DNA of 64,000 nucleotides from Acorus gramineus (GCA_030737835.1 CM060855.1:11565927-11629926); one strand, 5' to 3'. Positions 36,985-48,745 are shown, counted from the first letter of the stretch. Program-made: numbers and translations. The notes: generated by a model from the sequence alone, not told the origin.

Positions 36985-37063
36985 TTCGAAGTTCAGTTCG
37001 AACTGACTTCGAACGGTAAAACCTATCTCGAGGTTCGAATTGCTGTTCGAACGGTAATTCGAA
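36985..37063. repeat. Cluster of six TTCGAA palindromes
   Basis: TTCGAA occurs six times in about 80 bp (near 36985, 36997, 37009, 37034, 37046, 37058), mostly within GTTCGAAC-like contexts. It has no coding explanation. Downstream to 37200 lie further GC-rich palindromic words such as CCGCACATGCGG. Confidence 0.7.
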
Positions 37064-37959
37064 CGTTTAGAGTTCAGTTCCAACGGGGTTTCAAACAACT
37101 GCCTTACCCTATGTGTGATTGCATGTTCGGTACATGTGGCCGCATATGCCATGTGTGGACCCCACCGCACATGCGGTCCGCACATGGGTTTGAACTATGA
37201 GTTCGACACAGATTTGGAAGTGGTGGCAAAATGGATGCAAGGCACAAGAAAGATGCCATGGAGATAATTGAGGCTTTATAAGCAAACCAAGGCACCGCTT
37301 CAACAGCTACATCACTGGATCATCAATCATGTCATAGAAAACTAAACGCTCTGGCGGGCATTCTTGAAGGAAGAAGATTGGCAATGGGTAGTGGCTCATT
37401 GAAGATAATAACTTAGGGACTGCATTGGAGGAGGCAATTTTGAAGGATAGACAGGATCATGTCTATTGAGAGGCAAATTCAAGTCATGGGCTCTTCATGA
37501 ATTTTGGGTGGCAGAGATCCCATGGGAAATATCTCATGTTCTTTTGGAAATTTTTTTGTAGTGGCCTGATATAACATGATATGGAGTTCCCTATCATTCA
37601 CTCTATTGAAAAGATGCAATCGGGTAGTTTCACTATTTGATTTTCCTCTTTACATATGGATGTTCTAAGGGGCAAATGAAGACATGATAATCAGACTAAC
37701 CCTGTAAATACTCTTTCTCTTCATTAATACATGCATCCACACTTACCTACCATATAAATAATTAAATAAGAAAATTTTTGGGTGTGATGGTAATCTTTTT
37801 TTGTAATGAAGGATATGGAGTTAAAAAATCAAATTCTCAGATGAATAGTTTGCTAAGACTTTCGCTCAATCAAGATGGAAAATTCCCAGTCATTCAAAAG
37901 GAAATTACATTTCATTAAAATTTTGGTTCAACTATACATGAATCTAAAATATAGATATG

Positions 37960-38262
37960 TGGAAACTCAGTTGCAGAATAAAAATTAATGGTAAAAATGA
38001 GGACTTAATTTCATGGAAGCTTTCTCCTCAATTTGGATTCTCTATGAAATCCTTTTAGAGAAAGCTCAATAATCACTCCAATGGCTTCCCTACTCCCGAT
38101 ATGAATGCCTAATTTAGGGAGCTCCAGCCCCCTTGAAGATTTGGGTTTCACTTTGTTGCTTGTGCTTGACAAATTTCTCAAAAGGTCAATCAGTTCAAGT
38201 AGGGGAATGATGGCAACGTTACTTGCAAACTTTGTGGGTCAAATGAAGAATCAAGAGACCAT
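37960..38262 (+). mobile_element. LINE zf-RVT fragment, plus strand, interrupted
   Basis: Frameshifted pieces read WKLSPQFGFSMKSF, then LLLVLDKFL, then CKLCGSNEESRDHFF, which is the C-terminal zinc-binding region of plant L1 reverse transcriptases. The match stops at the poly(T) that begins the minus-strand LINE at 38268. A plus-oriented LINE 3' end at 39880-39975 is its probable continuation. Confidence 0.6.
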
Positions 38263-38267
38263 TTTTT

Positions 38268-39842
38268 TAAGTTTTTTTTTTAAAAGATATAGGAACTTTT
38301 ATTGGAAAAAAGGACCCCAAACAAGAAGGAGACGAGGGATCTCCAAACAAGAAGAAAGAAAATAAGATTCAAAAAGGAACAAACTCCCAATCAAATAATT
38401 ACAAAAGTCAACTCCTCACGAACCAAGAAAGACCCATAATGGACAAAGAATTTTCAACCTAAAGAATCATCTTCACCCAATCTCTAAGTGTATACGTGAT
38501 AAGAGCCTAAGTATTTTCCACGTACACTCTTTTATTTTGAAAGATTCCTTTGTTCTGAGTCAACCAAATACACCAACAAACCGCATGAGGAATGAGCCAT
38601 TGAAATTTAGCATCATTGCTATGATCACATTTCTTCCTTCAGTTCTGGAAGAAATTCCACATCTTTTTTAATGTCAAGGAAGCAACAGGTATAACCAATA
38701 GCCTTACCAACCAACTTCCATGTGTCCATAGCAAAAGGACATCTAAAGAATAAATGATTTTTGTTTTCCTCTGCTCCCTCACATAAAATGCATGAAACAT
38801 CTCCAATGTTGGCCCATTTTGATCGATTGACTTTGGTGAGGACTTTGTCTAATGACAAAAGCCACATAAAAGCCTTTATTTCCAGTGGTGCAAGTGTCCC
38901 CCAAATCAGATTCTGAATTGTAGTCGTCGGAATGGTAGACGAGGCCTTGTTAAGCTTCCTATATAGGGACTTGACCGAAAACCAGAGTTGAGGAGCCATC
39001 CTCCATTTCACCACATCTTCTTCTTCCAAATTTAACTCAACACCTTGAAGTAACTCAAGGAAACAAGCTAACTCCAAAGTCTCCTCATCATTGAGATCAC
39101 GACGTAACCGAGGAGACCAAATAATAGAATTCTCCCCACATGTGAAAGAATCACATATCAAATCATCTGCATTAGAAGCCACCCAAAAAAGGATTGGAAA
39201 GAGACTAGCTGGAGACGAATCTTGGAGCCAAGGATCTTCCCAAAATTTAATTGCAACACCATTACCCGGATTGAATGTGGATTCCTTTGTTATTGCCGAC
39301 ACACTCTCTAGGATATCTTTCCACAATTTGGAGATTGACACCCAATGAAGAGGAATCAACTCTAATCTCGAGCACCTTTTGTAATATTTCTCACGAATGA
39401 TTCGAATCCAAATAGAATCCGAATTAGTAATCATATGCCATAGCCATTTCCCTAAGAGAGCCTTATTCATGTTACGAAGATTGAGAACACCCAGTCCACC
39501 ATCTTTTTTTGCACAACAAACAAGCTCCCACTTAGCCAAATGAGGGTGCGAACTTCCTTCAATGGTGTCATTCCAGAAGAATCTTCTTCTTATTTTGTCT
39601 ATCACTTGAAGGATGCCACTCTGAATTTTGAAAATGGAAAGGAAATAAATGGGAAGACATGTGAGTACCGCATTAAGAAGCACCAATCTTCTTCTTAGTT
39701 GTTGTTTTAATGCAAAGTTTTGGGATAAGGTGGGTGAAACACTTGGACCCCATTGCACTTTTACGGACCTTGAAGAAATGTGAAGGTCATTTCGGAAGCA
39801 GCGAAGAGAGAGGATTGAAGCAACCTTGCCAAATTTCACTTG
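38268..39842 (-). mobile_element. 5'-truncated LINE, minus strand, long ORF2 C-terminal frame
   Basis: A 404-codon open frame (38625-39839) holds the end of the reverse transcriptase (LPIYFLSIFK, RRRFFWND, GGLGVLNLRNMNKALLGKWL) and the zf-RVT domain (LIWGTLAPLEIKAFMWLLSL, CILCEGAEENKNHLFFRC). A T-rich run at about 38268-38281 is the poly(A) tail in reverse. The first ~35 residues of the frame are unlike LINE and may reflect a frameshift. The 5' three-quarters of the element is absent. Confidence 0.85.
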
Positions 39843-39879
39843 TTAGTACCCACATGCGGTGTGGTACTTGGCTCCCGGT

Positions 39880-39975
39880 GCTCTTTCAATGATCTTGAAG
39901 ATGGAGATCCCTCGTCTCCTTCATTCTTTGAAGGGGTCTTTTATTAATAAGATTGCTCATAATTATTTCTAAAAA
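39880..39975 (+). mobile_element. LINE 3' end, plus strand
   Basis: Contains GGAGATCCCTCGTCTCC and an A-rich end, as in the tails at 4279 and 62041. Most simply the 3' end of the plus-strand LINE broken at 38262. Confidence 0.55.
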
Positions 39976-41192
39976 AAATTGTTTAAAATGATATATTGAT
40001 ATAGATACCCGGCCTTTCATCATCTTTCTCATAAACTATTTTACTTTTTTACTCCCTTTGTCTAAATTACTTAAGCCTCGCCATTATCACCATTGGATGA
40101 TTTGATGAAATGGAAAAAAAAGAGGTTAGGATTTTCTTCCCATGTTCTTCACGCCCTTAGATCCTCTCAATTGTCCCCTTCTCAGCTATCTTCAGAAACT
40201 TCAAGCTCCTTCCCAGCTATTGCCCCCCTCCCCAAACCAAAAAAGCAGTAAAAAGAAGAAAAAAAATCCTGTCTTTGTCACTATTTACAACTAATTTCAA
40301 ACTACCTCATACAGTGATGACATCCCTTGAATTGTTCCCCAACTTCCCAAGAGGGGAGGGCATCACTAACAAGACTCAAAACTGTTCCCCACACCCCCCC
40401 CCCCCCCCCCGCGGCATTAAGTATCCCATCTTGATCAATTGTCCATCAACTCACCTCCATAGAAGCTGATCAAAGCTTCCTCATACAAACTCATATCTTA
40501 CTTAAACTTCATAATATTTTTTACACCTCCATTTCATTACCCTCTTTGACAAAACAAAATCATGTACACTGATTCTTAATAGTCACTCCATTTAATTCAA
40601 CATAGTTGGTTGAGTGTTATTCTATAAAACTCGTCCTTCTGATCTAACCAAATGCATCAAAGATCCAGCACTTCAGGTGGTTTCAATGACAACCAACACA
40701 TTACACATTTCTGATCTGACTGGTTCAAGAAAAAATTACAGGTGGTCAACTGCGTATCCAACAACTCAGAAATCAAGGCTTCTACCAACATGTCAAATCA
40801 ATCACCCAATTCTTGAAATTCAATCCCGGATACCCAAAAAGCATAGTCACAAAGTATTCCCAACTTTTTCGAATGTTCCAAAAGTACTTCAACTGGATAC
40901 CTCTCCTACCTATAAAATGAACATACTTTTGTTTGTCTAACTATGCATTCAGTATATTCAGAATCCAGGGAACCATTTAGTTTGGATGATTTATCACATT
41001 TTCATAGTTTCAAAAGCTAATCCTAATTGTCTCTGCTGCATTACACCCAATATAACATATTTTACATTATTTCACATACTAACGATAAAATACATCGAGA
41101 AAATAGTTTAATTACCTCCGTGCTTTCATGTACACGAACTTTGTGACTACGCCCAAAAGTTAAGAAAAGGGAAATCCGAAAGATTTTCTCAC
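39976..41192. other. Intergenic or intronic DNA with a C17 run
   Basis: No recognised gene. A pure C-run occupies about 40394-40410. A 108-aa plus-strand frame at 40614-40940 has no family signal. Confidence 0.4.
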
Positions 41193-41461
41193 CTTCAGCG
41201 ATACCGCGGGGTTTGGAGAGGCGGCAGCATCGCGTACGACGAGTGTGGTGTACTTTAGCTGTGGTCCTTGGAGGCTGGACTTGAGTGAGGGAGACGCTGC
41301 TTCGTAGGCTCTTCACGTTTCCTTGTTTGGGTTGCAAAAAAAATAAATTGAATTTGAAAGGAAGTGAGCGGAGGAGAGAGAGAGAGAGAGAGCATTGACG
41401 AGGGTATCTTGAAGGGTGAATGGGGTAGTTGCGGCGGGGGAGGGAGAAGGAGAGATGCCAC
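41193..41461 (-). CDS. Candidate first exon with transit-peptide-like start (frame broken)
   Basis: From an ATG at 41461 the minus strand encodes MASLLLPPPPQLPHSPFKIP, followed by a Ser/Leu-rich, acid-poor stretch like a plastid transit peptide. The frame ends at 41255. A good splice donor (GAAG then GTGAGA) at 41192, with the basic residues TRRTRCCRLSKPRG before it, is in another frame. A T8 run (A8 on the plus strand near 41337) is a possible frameshift or sequencing-error site. No certain downstream exon was found; 35290-35455 is one candidate. The CT-rich tract just inside fits a plant 5' exon. Function unknown. Confidence 0.35.
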
Positions 41462-42789
41462 TTTTCGTTCGGTCCCGAGTGGAGAGTGGAGAAGGCTCTC
41501 ATGGCTCCATTCGACATGGGTGCCTCTGTTCGCATCTCTTTTTCTCCCATTAATTCGATCGGGATACTGATTTTAAGCGTTGATTTATAGGTGAGAAAGT
41601 ATAAGGGTTAGCATTTAGAAGCGTTTCAAAAAAATAAAAAACACGTGCTTGGTGTGACGGAAAAAAATTATGTATTTACTTTCAATAAGTGTGTTTGATT
41701 CCCTATTTATTATTAGTAATATTTATACAATGATATTTTAATCTATTTTATAAATGTTAAATGATATTTTAATATTTAGTTGAAAATTTTAAATAAAGTA
41801 CTAATAAAGTATTTATTTGTTTTGTAAAATGCATGAACCAGAGAAAAATAGAATGTAACTAGAATCTCAAAGAGATAAACTATTATATGTCAAATATCTA
41901 GAGAGATAAATGATAAATATGCATTTTAAATCTATTATCATTGCAAATTGTATATTAAGGTAAATACCGAATTATATCCATAATTTTTCCCTCCTTCTAT
42001 TCCGATCTTTGAACCGGCAATGGAAAATCCAAAGATGGAGTTAAAAAAGTTTTTCCTTTTTGTATATATACGCATAACAAAGCAGGTAAATTCTCAATTT
42101 AAAACCATATTTTACAAACTGTATATAGGCATTCACTGTAAACAATTTTTTTTTGAGTGAATCTGTAAATAATAAAAGTTTCCTTTGGAAACCCTTTCTA
42201 GTTTCTTTGTTTTTTTTTTTTTTGGCCTGTAATTGTAGAAGTGTTGTTTTAGTCTTCTGATACTGAAAATCAAATGATCCTCACTGGATTCTGGACAGTT
42301 TATTGATTTATATCAAATTAAGACCACAATAACAAAATTGAGTCCTATGTAATTGGAGTTGGCTTCTCCAAACTTCAAGATCATCCTGGTTGCCATGTGA
42401 CAACAAGTTTCATTGTGTCTTTTTTTTTTTAATAATGGAGGGACCCTGCCGCTAGCCTTACGACCGAGCTGGGTAGATTACTTTTGCCTGTGTACCTCAA
42501 ATTCACATAAATGCAGAAAATATACAGAGATTAGGTCAACACCAAGACTCGATACCAAGACTAACCCTTAACACAGATAAGCATCAATGTTTAATTGAAA
42601 AATGTCATATTAATATAATGCTGTAAAGCAATAATGAGAAGATCCATCTCTACTCATGTACAAGATCTAGATTTTGACACAAGAGAATGACTTTTCATCA
42701 AAAAAAAAAAAAACCGATTCAACTTCAAAATGTATTATCTATGGATTCACATGCGAATATTCCATAATTAATTATATATAGCATAACAA
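41462..42789. other. Intergenic DNA
   Basis: Possible promoter of the candidate minus-strand exon at its left end. The rest is AT-rich with homopolymer runs and no recognised gene or element. Confidence 0.4.
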
Positions 42790-42798
42790 TTCTTATAT

Positions 42799-43224
42799 GG
42801 GTGGCTCTATTTACACCCCTCTAATGTGTAAGTAAGTCTCCCATTTTAATAAGCCCTTCATGTATTCGACATATTTTATAAGTCCCACATATTTAAATCC
42901 ACTCTTCATTTTATATGTATGCCCCTCCTTTTTTCTCAATGAGACTCTCATTTCTCACAACTTCCCTCCTTTTCCCATCTGATTTCTTTGTCGTCTATTA
43001 ATAATATAAGCATACTAGACATAGCATAAAAAATTAATTAATAAATATATAATATATAAGGTCACTTAATAGCTTATTAGTTAACTAGGGATTAATAAAA
43101 AAACGGCTAGGCGCTAAGCGTTGTCGGCTGAAACCACCTAGGTTTAGGCAGGGGATTAATCGGGGCCTAGGCGGGATTTTTAGAACATTGCTTACGGATT
43201 TGAGGGGCACAAATAGAGCTATCC
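42799..43224. mobile_element. Mutator-type MITE with perfect 9-bp target duplication
   Basis: Termini GGGTGGCTCTATTTACACCC and, from the right end in reverse complement, GGATAGCTCTATTTGTGCCC. Flanked by TTCTTATAT at 42790-42798 and 43225-43233. A 9-bp duplication is the mark of the Mutator superfamily. 426 bp, no coding capacity. The inner part near 43110-43190 has its own inverted words around GGCTAGGCGC and CCTAGGCGGG. Confidence 0.85.
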
Positions 43225-43453
43225 TTCTTATATATATTCACAGATAAACCTATTCGAGTTGATTTTGTAAGGAGCAGGACTAACACCCCCAGCCAAAATG
43301 TTGTTCTTCCCTTTGTTTTGACCCCACAACCCATATTTTTTTGTATTACCTAATCCCACCATCTTTTATATACTAGTCAATTAAACCTCTGATCCCACCA
43401 CCCCCTATTTCTCCCAAATTTTGGGTCATTCTCTCCATCCTCTCTTCTCTCCT

Positions 43454-43600
43454 CTCCTTCCTCTTCTCTCTCTTATGGCCAATCTGCCCAAGATGCCCCT
43501 CTTTGGACTTCCTCTTTCATCCCCTGCACCGCCGACCGTTCATCAGGAGGAAGCTGAAAACTCTTGTTGTATCATCATTCCCGCAAATCATATTGTAGGT
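43454..43600 (+). CDS. Unrecognised small exon candidate
   Basis: ATG at 43454 opens MANLPKMPLFGLPLSSPAPP, after a CT-rich leader typical of plant 5' UTRs, and a GT donor lies near 43597-43602. A possible second exon follows an acceptor TTTATGCAG at about 44262-44270. Joined either way the product is under 75 residues, and I recognise no family. It could be chance. Confidence 0.2.
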
Positions 43601-45204
43601 AAACTATCATTGTTTCTTCTTCTTGAATCATTTGAGCAGTAATACATTCTTGTTCATATCTTATATTTAGGGTTTAGGAAAATATAATGTGGATCGAAAG
43701 ATTTGTTATTCCATAAATAAAAAAAACTAGGGTTTTGGATAGGAACCTAGGGTTATGTTTGAATTGGATTGTGTTGAGGGTTCAATAATGAAAATAAATG
43801 TATGAATTTTGTTGACAAATCTTTCATTTTATTGTTATTTAAAATCATAGGTACAAGAAATTTATTTTGTGAATGAATAGCGTGGCGATTCATCTCCATT
43901 TAAAATTCATATATCTTAAAAAAAAAACACTTCAACCGATTGAAATTATGATGATTTTGTCGTCACATTCGTAGGGAATTACTCTTATAATGATTAACTT
44001 TGATTTTTATTTGTAATGAATCAATATTGAATGAAGATTAACACAATAATAAAAATGGTGCCTTTTGGTCGCTTTGCCCGAGATATGTTGTTATCTTTCA
44101 TCATTCAAGTGTTCCGTTAAAAGTCTTTTGACTCCTAAAAGACTTGCATTTACCGGCCGCATGTTGTCTAATCTTGTTGGCCTATTGCTCACCCTTCTTG
44201 AATGTCTTGATTGTTTAAAAAATTGTGTGTTTTATCATTGAATGCCAATTTTCAATCCACTTTTATGCAGGATGACCACCAAACAACATGTCCCACAAAC
44301 TACCTCTCATCAAAGACGTCAATATGAAATGTTGTCTAAGAGTGCACTTTCAACATCGATTGTCCTGTGTCCTCAAGCAGAGGAAGTGGAGGATGAAACA
44401 ATGATGTCCGATAAAGAGAGACAGTAGGTCGAAGAAGAAGAGAGACAAAGTTCACTAAGAGTGCACCTTTAACATCAATTGTCCCAGTAAAATACCTTAG
44501 CTTTTTGGTTGAATTGATGATATAAATATGTTCAATGTATGTTGAATATCGAAAGTAAACATACTGTAAATGTTGAATGGACTGGAAATGTGAATATATT
44601 GATATTTTAATATACATTGAATGTTTTTTTTTTTACTGAAATGGTAGGCATATGCCATAATATTAAATTAAATCGATATGCCCAAATACAAATACAACCT
44701 AGACAAAGGGCTGGTAGAAGAGAGGTTTACCGGCCATAGAAAAAACTTATGTATGCCTTACTCTTCTACCACAATTTTGCCCCTTATATACAAAACTCTG
44801 CTTGCTCCCGCACAAGCTTGTTCCCATTACTTAATACTATTAACAATGTAATCCCAAATATTCTCATAATACACTGTGGCACCTCAGAACAGGGAGTGGT
44901 TATGGGCTAACCAGAGTGCCCAAACCACCGTGAGGATGAAAGATTGGGAGGCCTTGGCCTTCGCACTTCGATCTCCACGAGCCGCTAGTCTTCTCCCCGC
45001 CTCCCACATCTATTGTAATGAAGAAAAGTTAGCATCCAAACTTGTTGCTCCCTGCAATAAGTGCCAAATCTTCGGAGCTAGTGGGCAGAGAACCAAAAGA
45101 TGAACCACGGTCTCATCTTTTGTGTGGCAAAAGGAGCATGAACGCTCTGCAAGAGGCGACCATCTCACGCGATAAACCTTTGTAAGGACTTTCTCCTGAT
45201 ACAT

Positions 45205-46618
45205 TGATAAGCATATTATTTGCACATTTAAGCCCCGTAATTTAATTTTTTATTTCCTAATTTTATGTGTAATAATGACTAATATTCAGAATTTATTTGT
45301 TATTATAGGTAATTGAGATAAATGATGATTATCAATGTTAAATATTCTATAAAACATTTAAAGATATAAGGAGAATCAAGAGGATTCTAGAAGATTTAAA
45401 ATTATGCTAGATAAAGATTTGGTGAAGAGAGAATCAAAAATCAAAATCCAATCAAATATTCTTCAAATCAATGTTAAAACCATCCCACTGTTTTGACCAT
45501 AACTTTTACCTCATGTATCGTATTTTGGCCCAAAATATGGCATTGGAAAGATATTTTCAATATATACAAATCAATGTATTTTTCAATTCCACCTTATTAG
45601 GGGTCAAAAATTCATCCGAAGATTCTGTAGAAAATTAATGATGGGAATGAAAGATTTTACCGGCTAAACTTGTCAAATATTCATATGAGGAAGGTTGATG
45701 GCCAATCTTGACCATCCAATTCATTGCAAATCAATGGTTGAGATTCAAGGCTGGAGGCTATAAAAGGAACACATATGAAGCCAAGAATAGGCATTAAACA
45801 AGGAGGCAAAGGGACAACCAAAGGAGAAATATTCAAGAGTTTTCTTTTTGTTTTTCTTTTCATATTCTTGTATTCTATTACATCTGAATTTTTATATTAG
45901 TTTTTGTGTTTTTATTTTTAGAATTTTTTTATATAATATGGTTTCTTTTATTTCGTGTGATCGTGTCTAGCTAAATCTTCAACTAGGGTTGAAGATGAAA
46001 CCATGCAAAGTTAGTTTATGATTTTATATTTAGATATGAATTCTCCATATTGTTTATTTTATTGAGTATCAATCTCTCATTCAATTCTCTTTTGAAACCT
46101 TTCATGTGAATTTCTTATTACCTTCTTCAAAAAATCTCTTGTATTTGATTTGATAAAATATGCTTTAATTGGGTTCTCTGATATTTTATGCTCTTCTTAA
46201 CAAGTTGAATATTGAGTTGATAGATTTTATAAAGGGAAGGGAGATAGATCATTTTATGAAATAATTAATATGATTTTAAATATTTATTGTCCGATTGGTA
46301 TTTGATTAACGTCAATATTGATTGAGTTATATGGTGGAGTTTCATATTTGAATGTAATTCGTAAATTGGTATTGAATGGTATATTCTAAAACCCTAGTTA
46401 TCTTTTTACATTAATTATCTTTTTATATTAATTTTCTCTTTTAAAAAAATAACAAAAAAAAACCCTCATCAATCTTTTTTTCTAGTTCGATTAGTTAAAT
46501 CGATTAATAGTCTAATTTGGACAATTCTTTGTGGGTTCGACCCGTATTTGCTAGATCTATACTTCTGTAATGATCCGTGCACTTGCGGTAATTAATAATA
46601 ACTTAAAAAATTCAATCA
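45205..46618 (+). mobile_element. Solo LTR (1,414 bp) inserted in the LINE, TSD TACAT
   Basis: Begins TGATAAGC and ends TTCAATCA, flanked by TACAT at 45200-45204 and 46619-46623. A TATA box TATAAAAG at 45759-45766 gives plus orientation. There is no primer site, internal region or second LTR, so it is what remains after LTR-LTR recombination. Its excision restores the zf-RVT reading of the host LINE across the junction. The end (GTGCACTTGCGGTAATT region) resembles Ty3/gypsy Tat/Athila-type LTRs; that lineage is a guess from memory of such ends. Confidence 0.9.
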
Positions 46619-47127
46619 TACATCAACCAAGAGAAAGCGTGAATTTTAAGTGGAATCTTTGGTCTCCATATCTCCCTGAACTTTGAAGCCATTGGTTCGT
46701 ATCGGGGTCGTTCTCTTCACCACCAATCATAGCACGCACGAATGGTAAAGGGTTGTTGGGGCTGGGGCCGCCACACCACAGTGCCCTCCTCTCCTATCGC
46801 GAGCACCACCGTGTTAAGTTCGCAAAGTGGGTTCGCGTATAGAGTAGCTTCCTCCTGTCCCAAACGCCTACGGAACTTCACTTCCCATCGGGGTATGTCT
46901 CGGGTTCTAAAAGCTTCTGATCAAGCCATTTTTAACCCGTGAAAGATGGAACAACCTTGCAAAATGCACCTTCAACACGTTCTCGCCAAGCCAAGTATCA
47001 TGCCAGAAGTTCGTGGCCTTTCCGTCACCTACTTTCTAGCGCACTGCCTCAAGGAAGCCATCTGTGTGTGTTAAAATATTTGCCCGTAATGATGAGACTT
47101 TGCTGTATGCACTCAGGAACCGCTTAG

Positions 47128-47997
47128 ATGGACTTTTGCACCTATGACGCGCCTCGAGGAGTCGACACCACAACAGCTCCCGGTTGGGGAGTAGGTGGTA
47201 TCAACCACATTGGGAGCATCCAATCGGGGGAGCAGGTGGTTGAGGTCCCAGCGGAGATTGAGAACATCCTCGTTCAACACTTCACATTAGCATTCAAGAA
47301 GGACATGTTTCGCATTCCACTCTGGTTTGATGAAGATATGAAAAGGGTCCCTGACCACCTTTGGCCGTATTTGGAAGCTTCTTTTTCTGAGTCAGAGATC
47401 AAGGCGGCGATCTTTGGAGTGGACGCGGACAAGGCCCGTGGACTAGGCGGCTTCAGTCTCCATTTTTTCCAAGAGTTTTGGAATGCTGTCAGGGAGGATG
47501 TGCTCGAAGTGTTTTTAGAATTCCAAAGTAACTCAAGCAGCCTTGGATGATTAAACCCTACTTTCCTGATGTTAATTCCTAAATTGGACGGGGCTCCATC
47601 CATTGGTGACTATCGCCTAGTTAGTCTTATTAATGGGACTTATAAGATGGTAGCCAAAGTGCTCGCTAATAGGCTTAAAGCAGCCATCGGTTTTATGATG
47701 GAGGAAAACCAATCGGCATTCATCCCGGGTAGGATCCTTCACGACGGTTTCATGGTGGTGCAAGAATGCATCTCCGCTGTGCATCGGGATAAACGGAAAG
47801 AAGTGGTTATCAAGTTGGATTTCTCTAAAGCGTATGACAACGTCTGTTGGGATTTCTTGCTTCATCTTCTGGATTGTCACGGTTTCGAACCCTCATGGAT
47901 CCATATGATCCGAGAATGCATTTCAACGGCGAAAGCTTCGGTTCTTGTAAATCGGAAACCTTGTGGTTTTTTCCACATTAACAAAGGTCTACGTTAA
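47128..47997 (+). pseudogene. LINE reverse transcriptase segment (inverted part)
   Basis: Reads LEASFSESEIKAAIFGVDAD, then LIPKLDGAPSIGDYRLVSLI, NQSAFIPGRILHDGFMVVQE and KLDFSKAYDNVCW (RT core motif with catalytic Asp), ending HINKGLR just before a stop at 47995. A stop near 47548 splits the frame. GDPLSPILF-like sequence continues to about 48100. The active-site YxDD region is absent. Confidence 0.85.
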
Positions 47998-48511
47998 GGA
48001 GACCCTTTGTCCCCCATTCTTTTCACCGTAGTTGCTAATGCTTTTAGCCACATGACGAAGATCGCGGAGGCTGAAGGGTGGGTCGAGGGCCTACTACATC
48101 CGACGCTCATATACATTGAATGTTGAATGTCATGGAATATGTCATATGTCTTCTTTTAAAAAAAATATCTAGATCGACACTACTATTATCAAATAAGCCC
48201 TCCCAAGGTTGACCGCTCAACTATCGAATGTTGTAAAACATTATTGATAGAGCGACTATCAAATATTTAAAATAGTCATTGATAGAGAGGCTGTAGAATG
48301 TGTTAAATAAAGATTAACAGAATGATTATCCATTGTTCTAAAAGAGTATTGACAAGAAAAATAGTCGAATTAGTTGGTGAGATTAATGATGTTTAAATTA
48401 AATTTATATGTAGAGTTCTTTTATTTTTTGGGTCAGTGAACTCAACTACTGGTTGTTGGGGATAGACCTGCCACTTTGTAAAACCCGAAACACCAAGAGG
48501 GACGTTATCTC

Positions 48512-48745
48512 AGGTAGCGTTTGGTAACGCGATTGCAAAACTGATTTTCTGTAATTGTTGGGTTTAAAATTGATTCTGCGGGAAGTTGCCTCCTCTCAGC
48601 TTTTTCAAATCGCAGCTTTTAGACATTATTTGCTTAAAATCTGTTTGCAGGAAGTTGCGATTACAAAACTGTTTGATTGCACGATTGTAGAACCAGCTTC
48701 TTACAATTACAAAAGTTACGCAATCACACAACTAAACGCTATTTT
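48512..48745. mobile_element. MITE of the 8871 family, upstream of RAD23
   Basis: Left end AGGTAGCGTTTGGTAACGCG, with the right end in reverse complement reading AATAGCGTTTAGTTGTGTGA. It lies about 260 bp upstream of the RAD23 start codon and so inside its likely promoter. Confidence 0.65.

Larger units (their letters stand above)
44626..48108 (-). mobile_element. L1-type LINE with inverted 5' part, 16-bp TSD, interrupted by a solo LTR
   Basis: Flanked by ATATACATTGAATGTT at 44610-44625 and 48109-48124. The left end is a poly(T), i.e. the poly(A) tail of a minus-strand LINE. The minus-strand part runs to about 47100: 3' UTR, zf-RVT (CSFCHTKDETVVHLLVLC, and IWRPKIPLKIHAFSWLM on the far side of the solo LTR), then upstream ORF2 sequence (GKATNFWHDTWLGENVLKV). 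From about 47130 to 48108 the same element reads on the plus strand as the earlier RT region. Opposite halves inside one target duplication are the twin-priming arrangement. ORF2 has stops and frameshifts, so it is dead. Confidence 0.88.

Noticed and set aside
40394..40410. C17 run as a functional G-quadruplex or i-motif site
   Set aside because: A single homopolymer with no positional context; equally likely a replication or sequencing artefact.
47128..48108. A second, independent plus-strand LINE insertion
   Set aside because: No separate poly(A) tail or target duplication; it shares the outer 16-bp duplication and ends without a tail, so inversion within one event is simpler.
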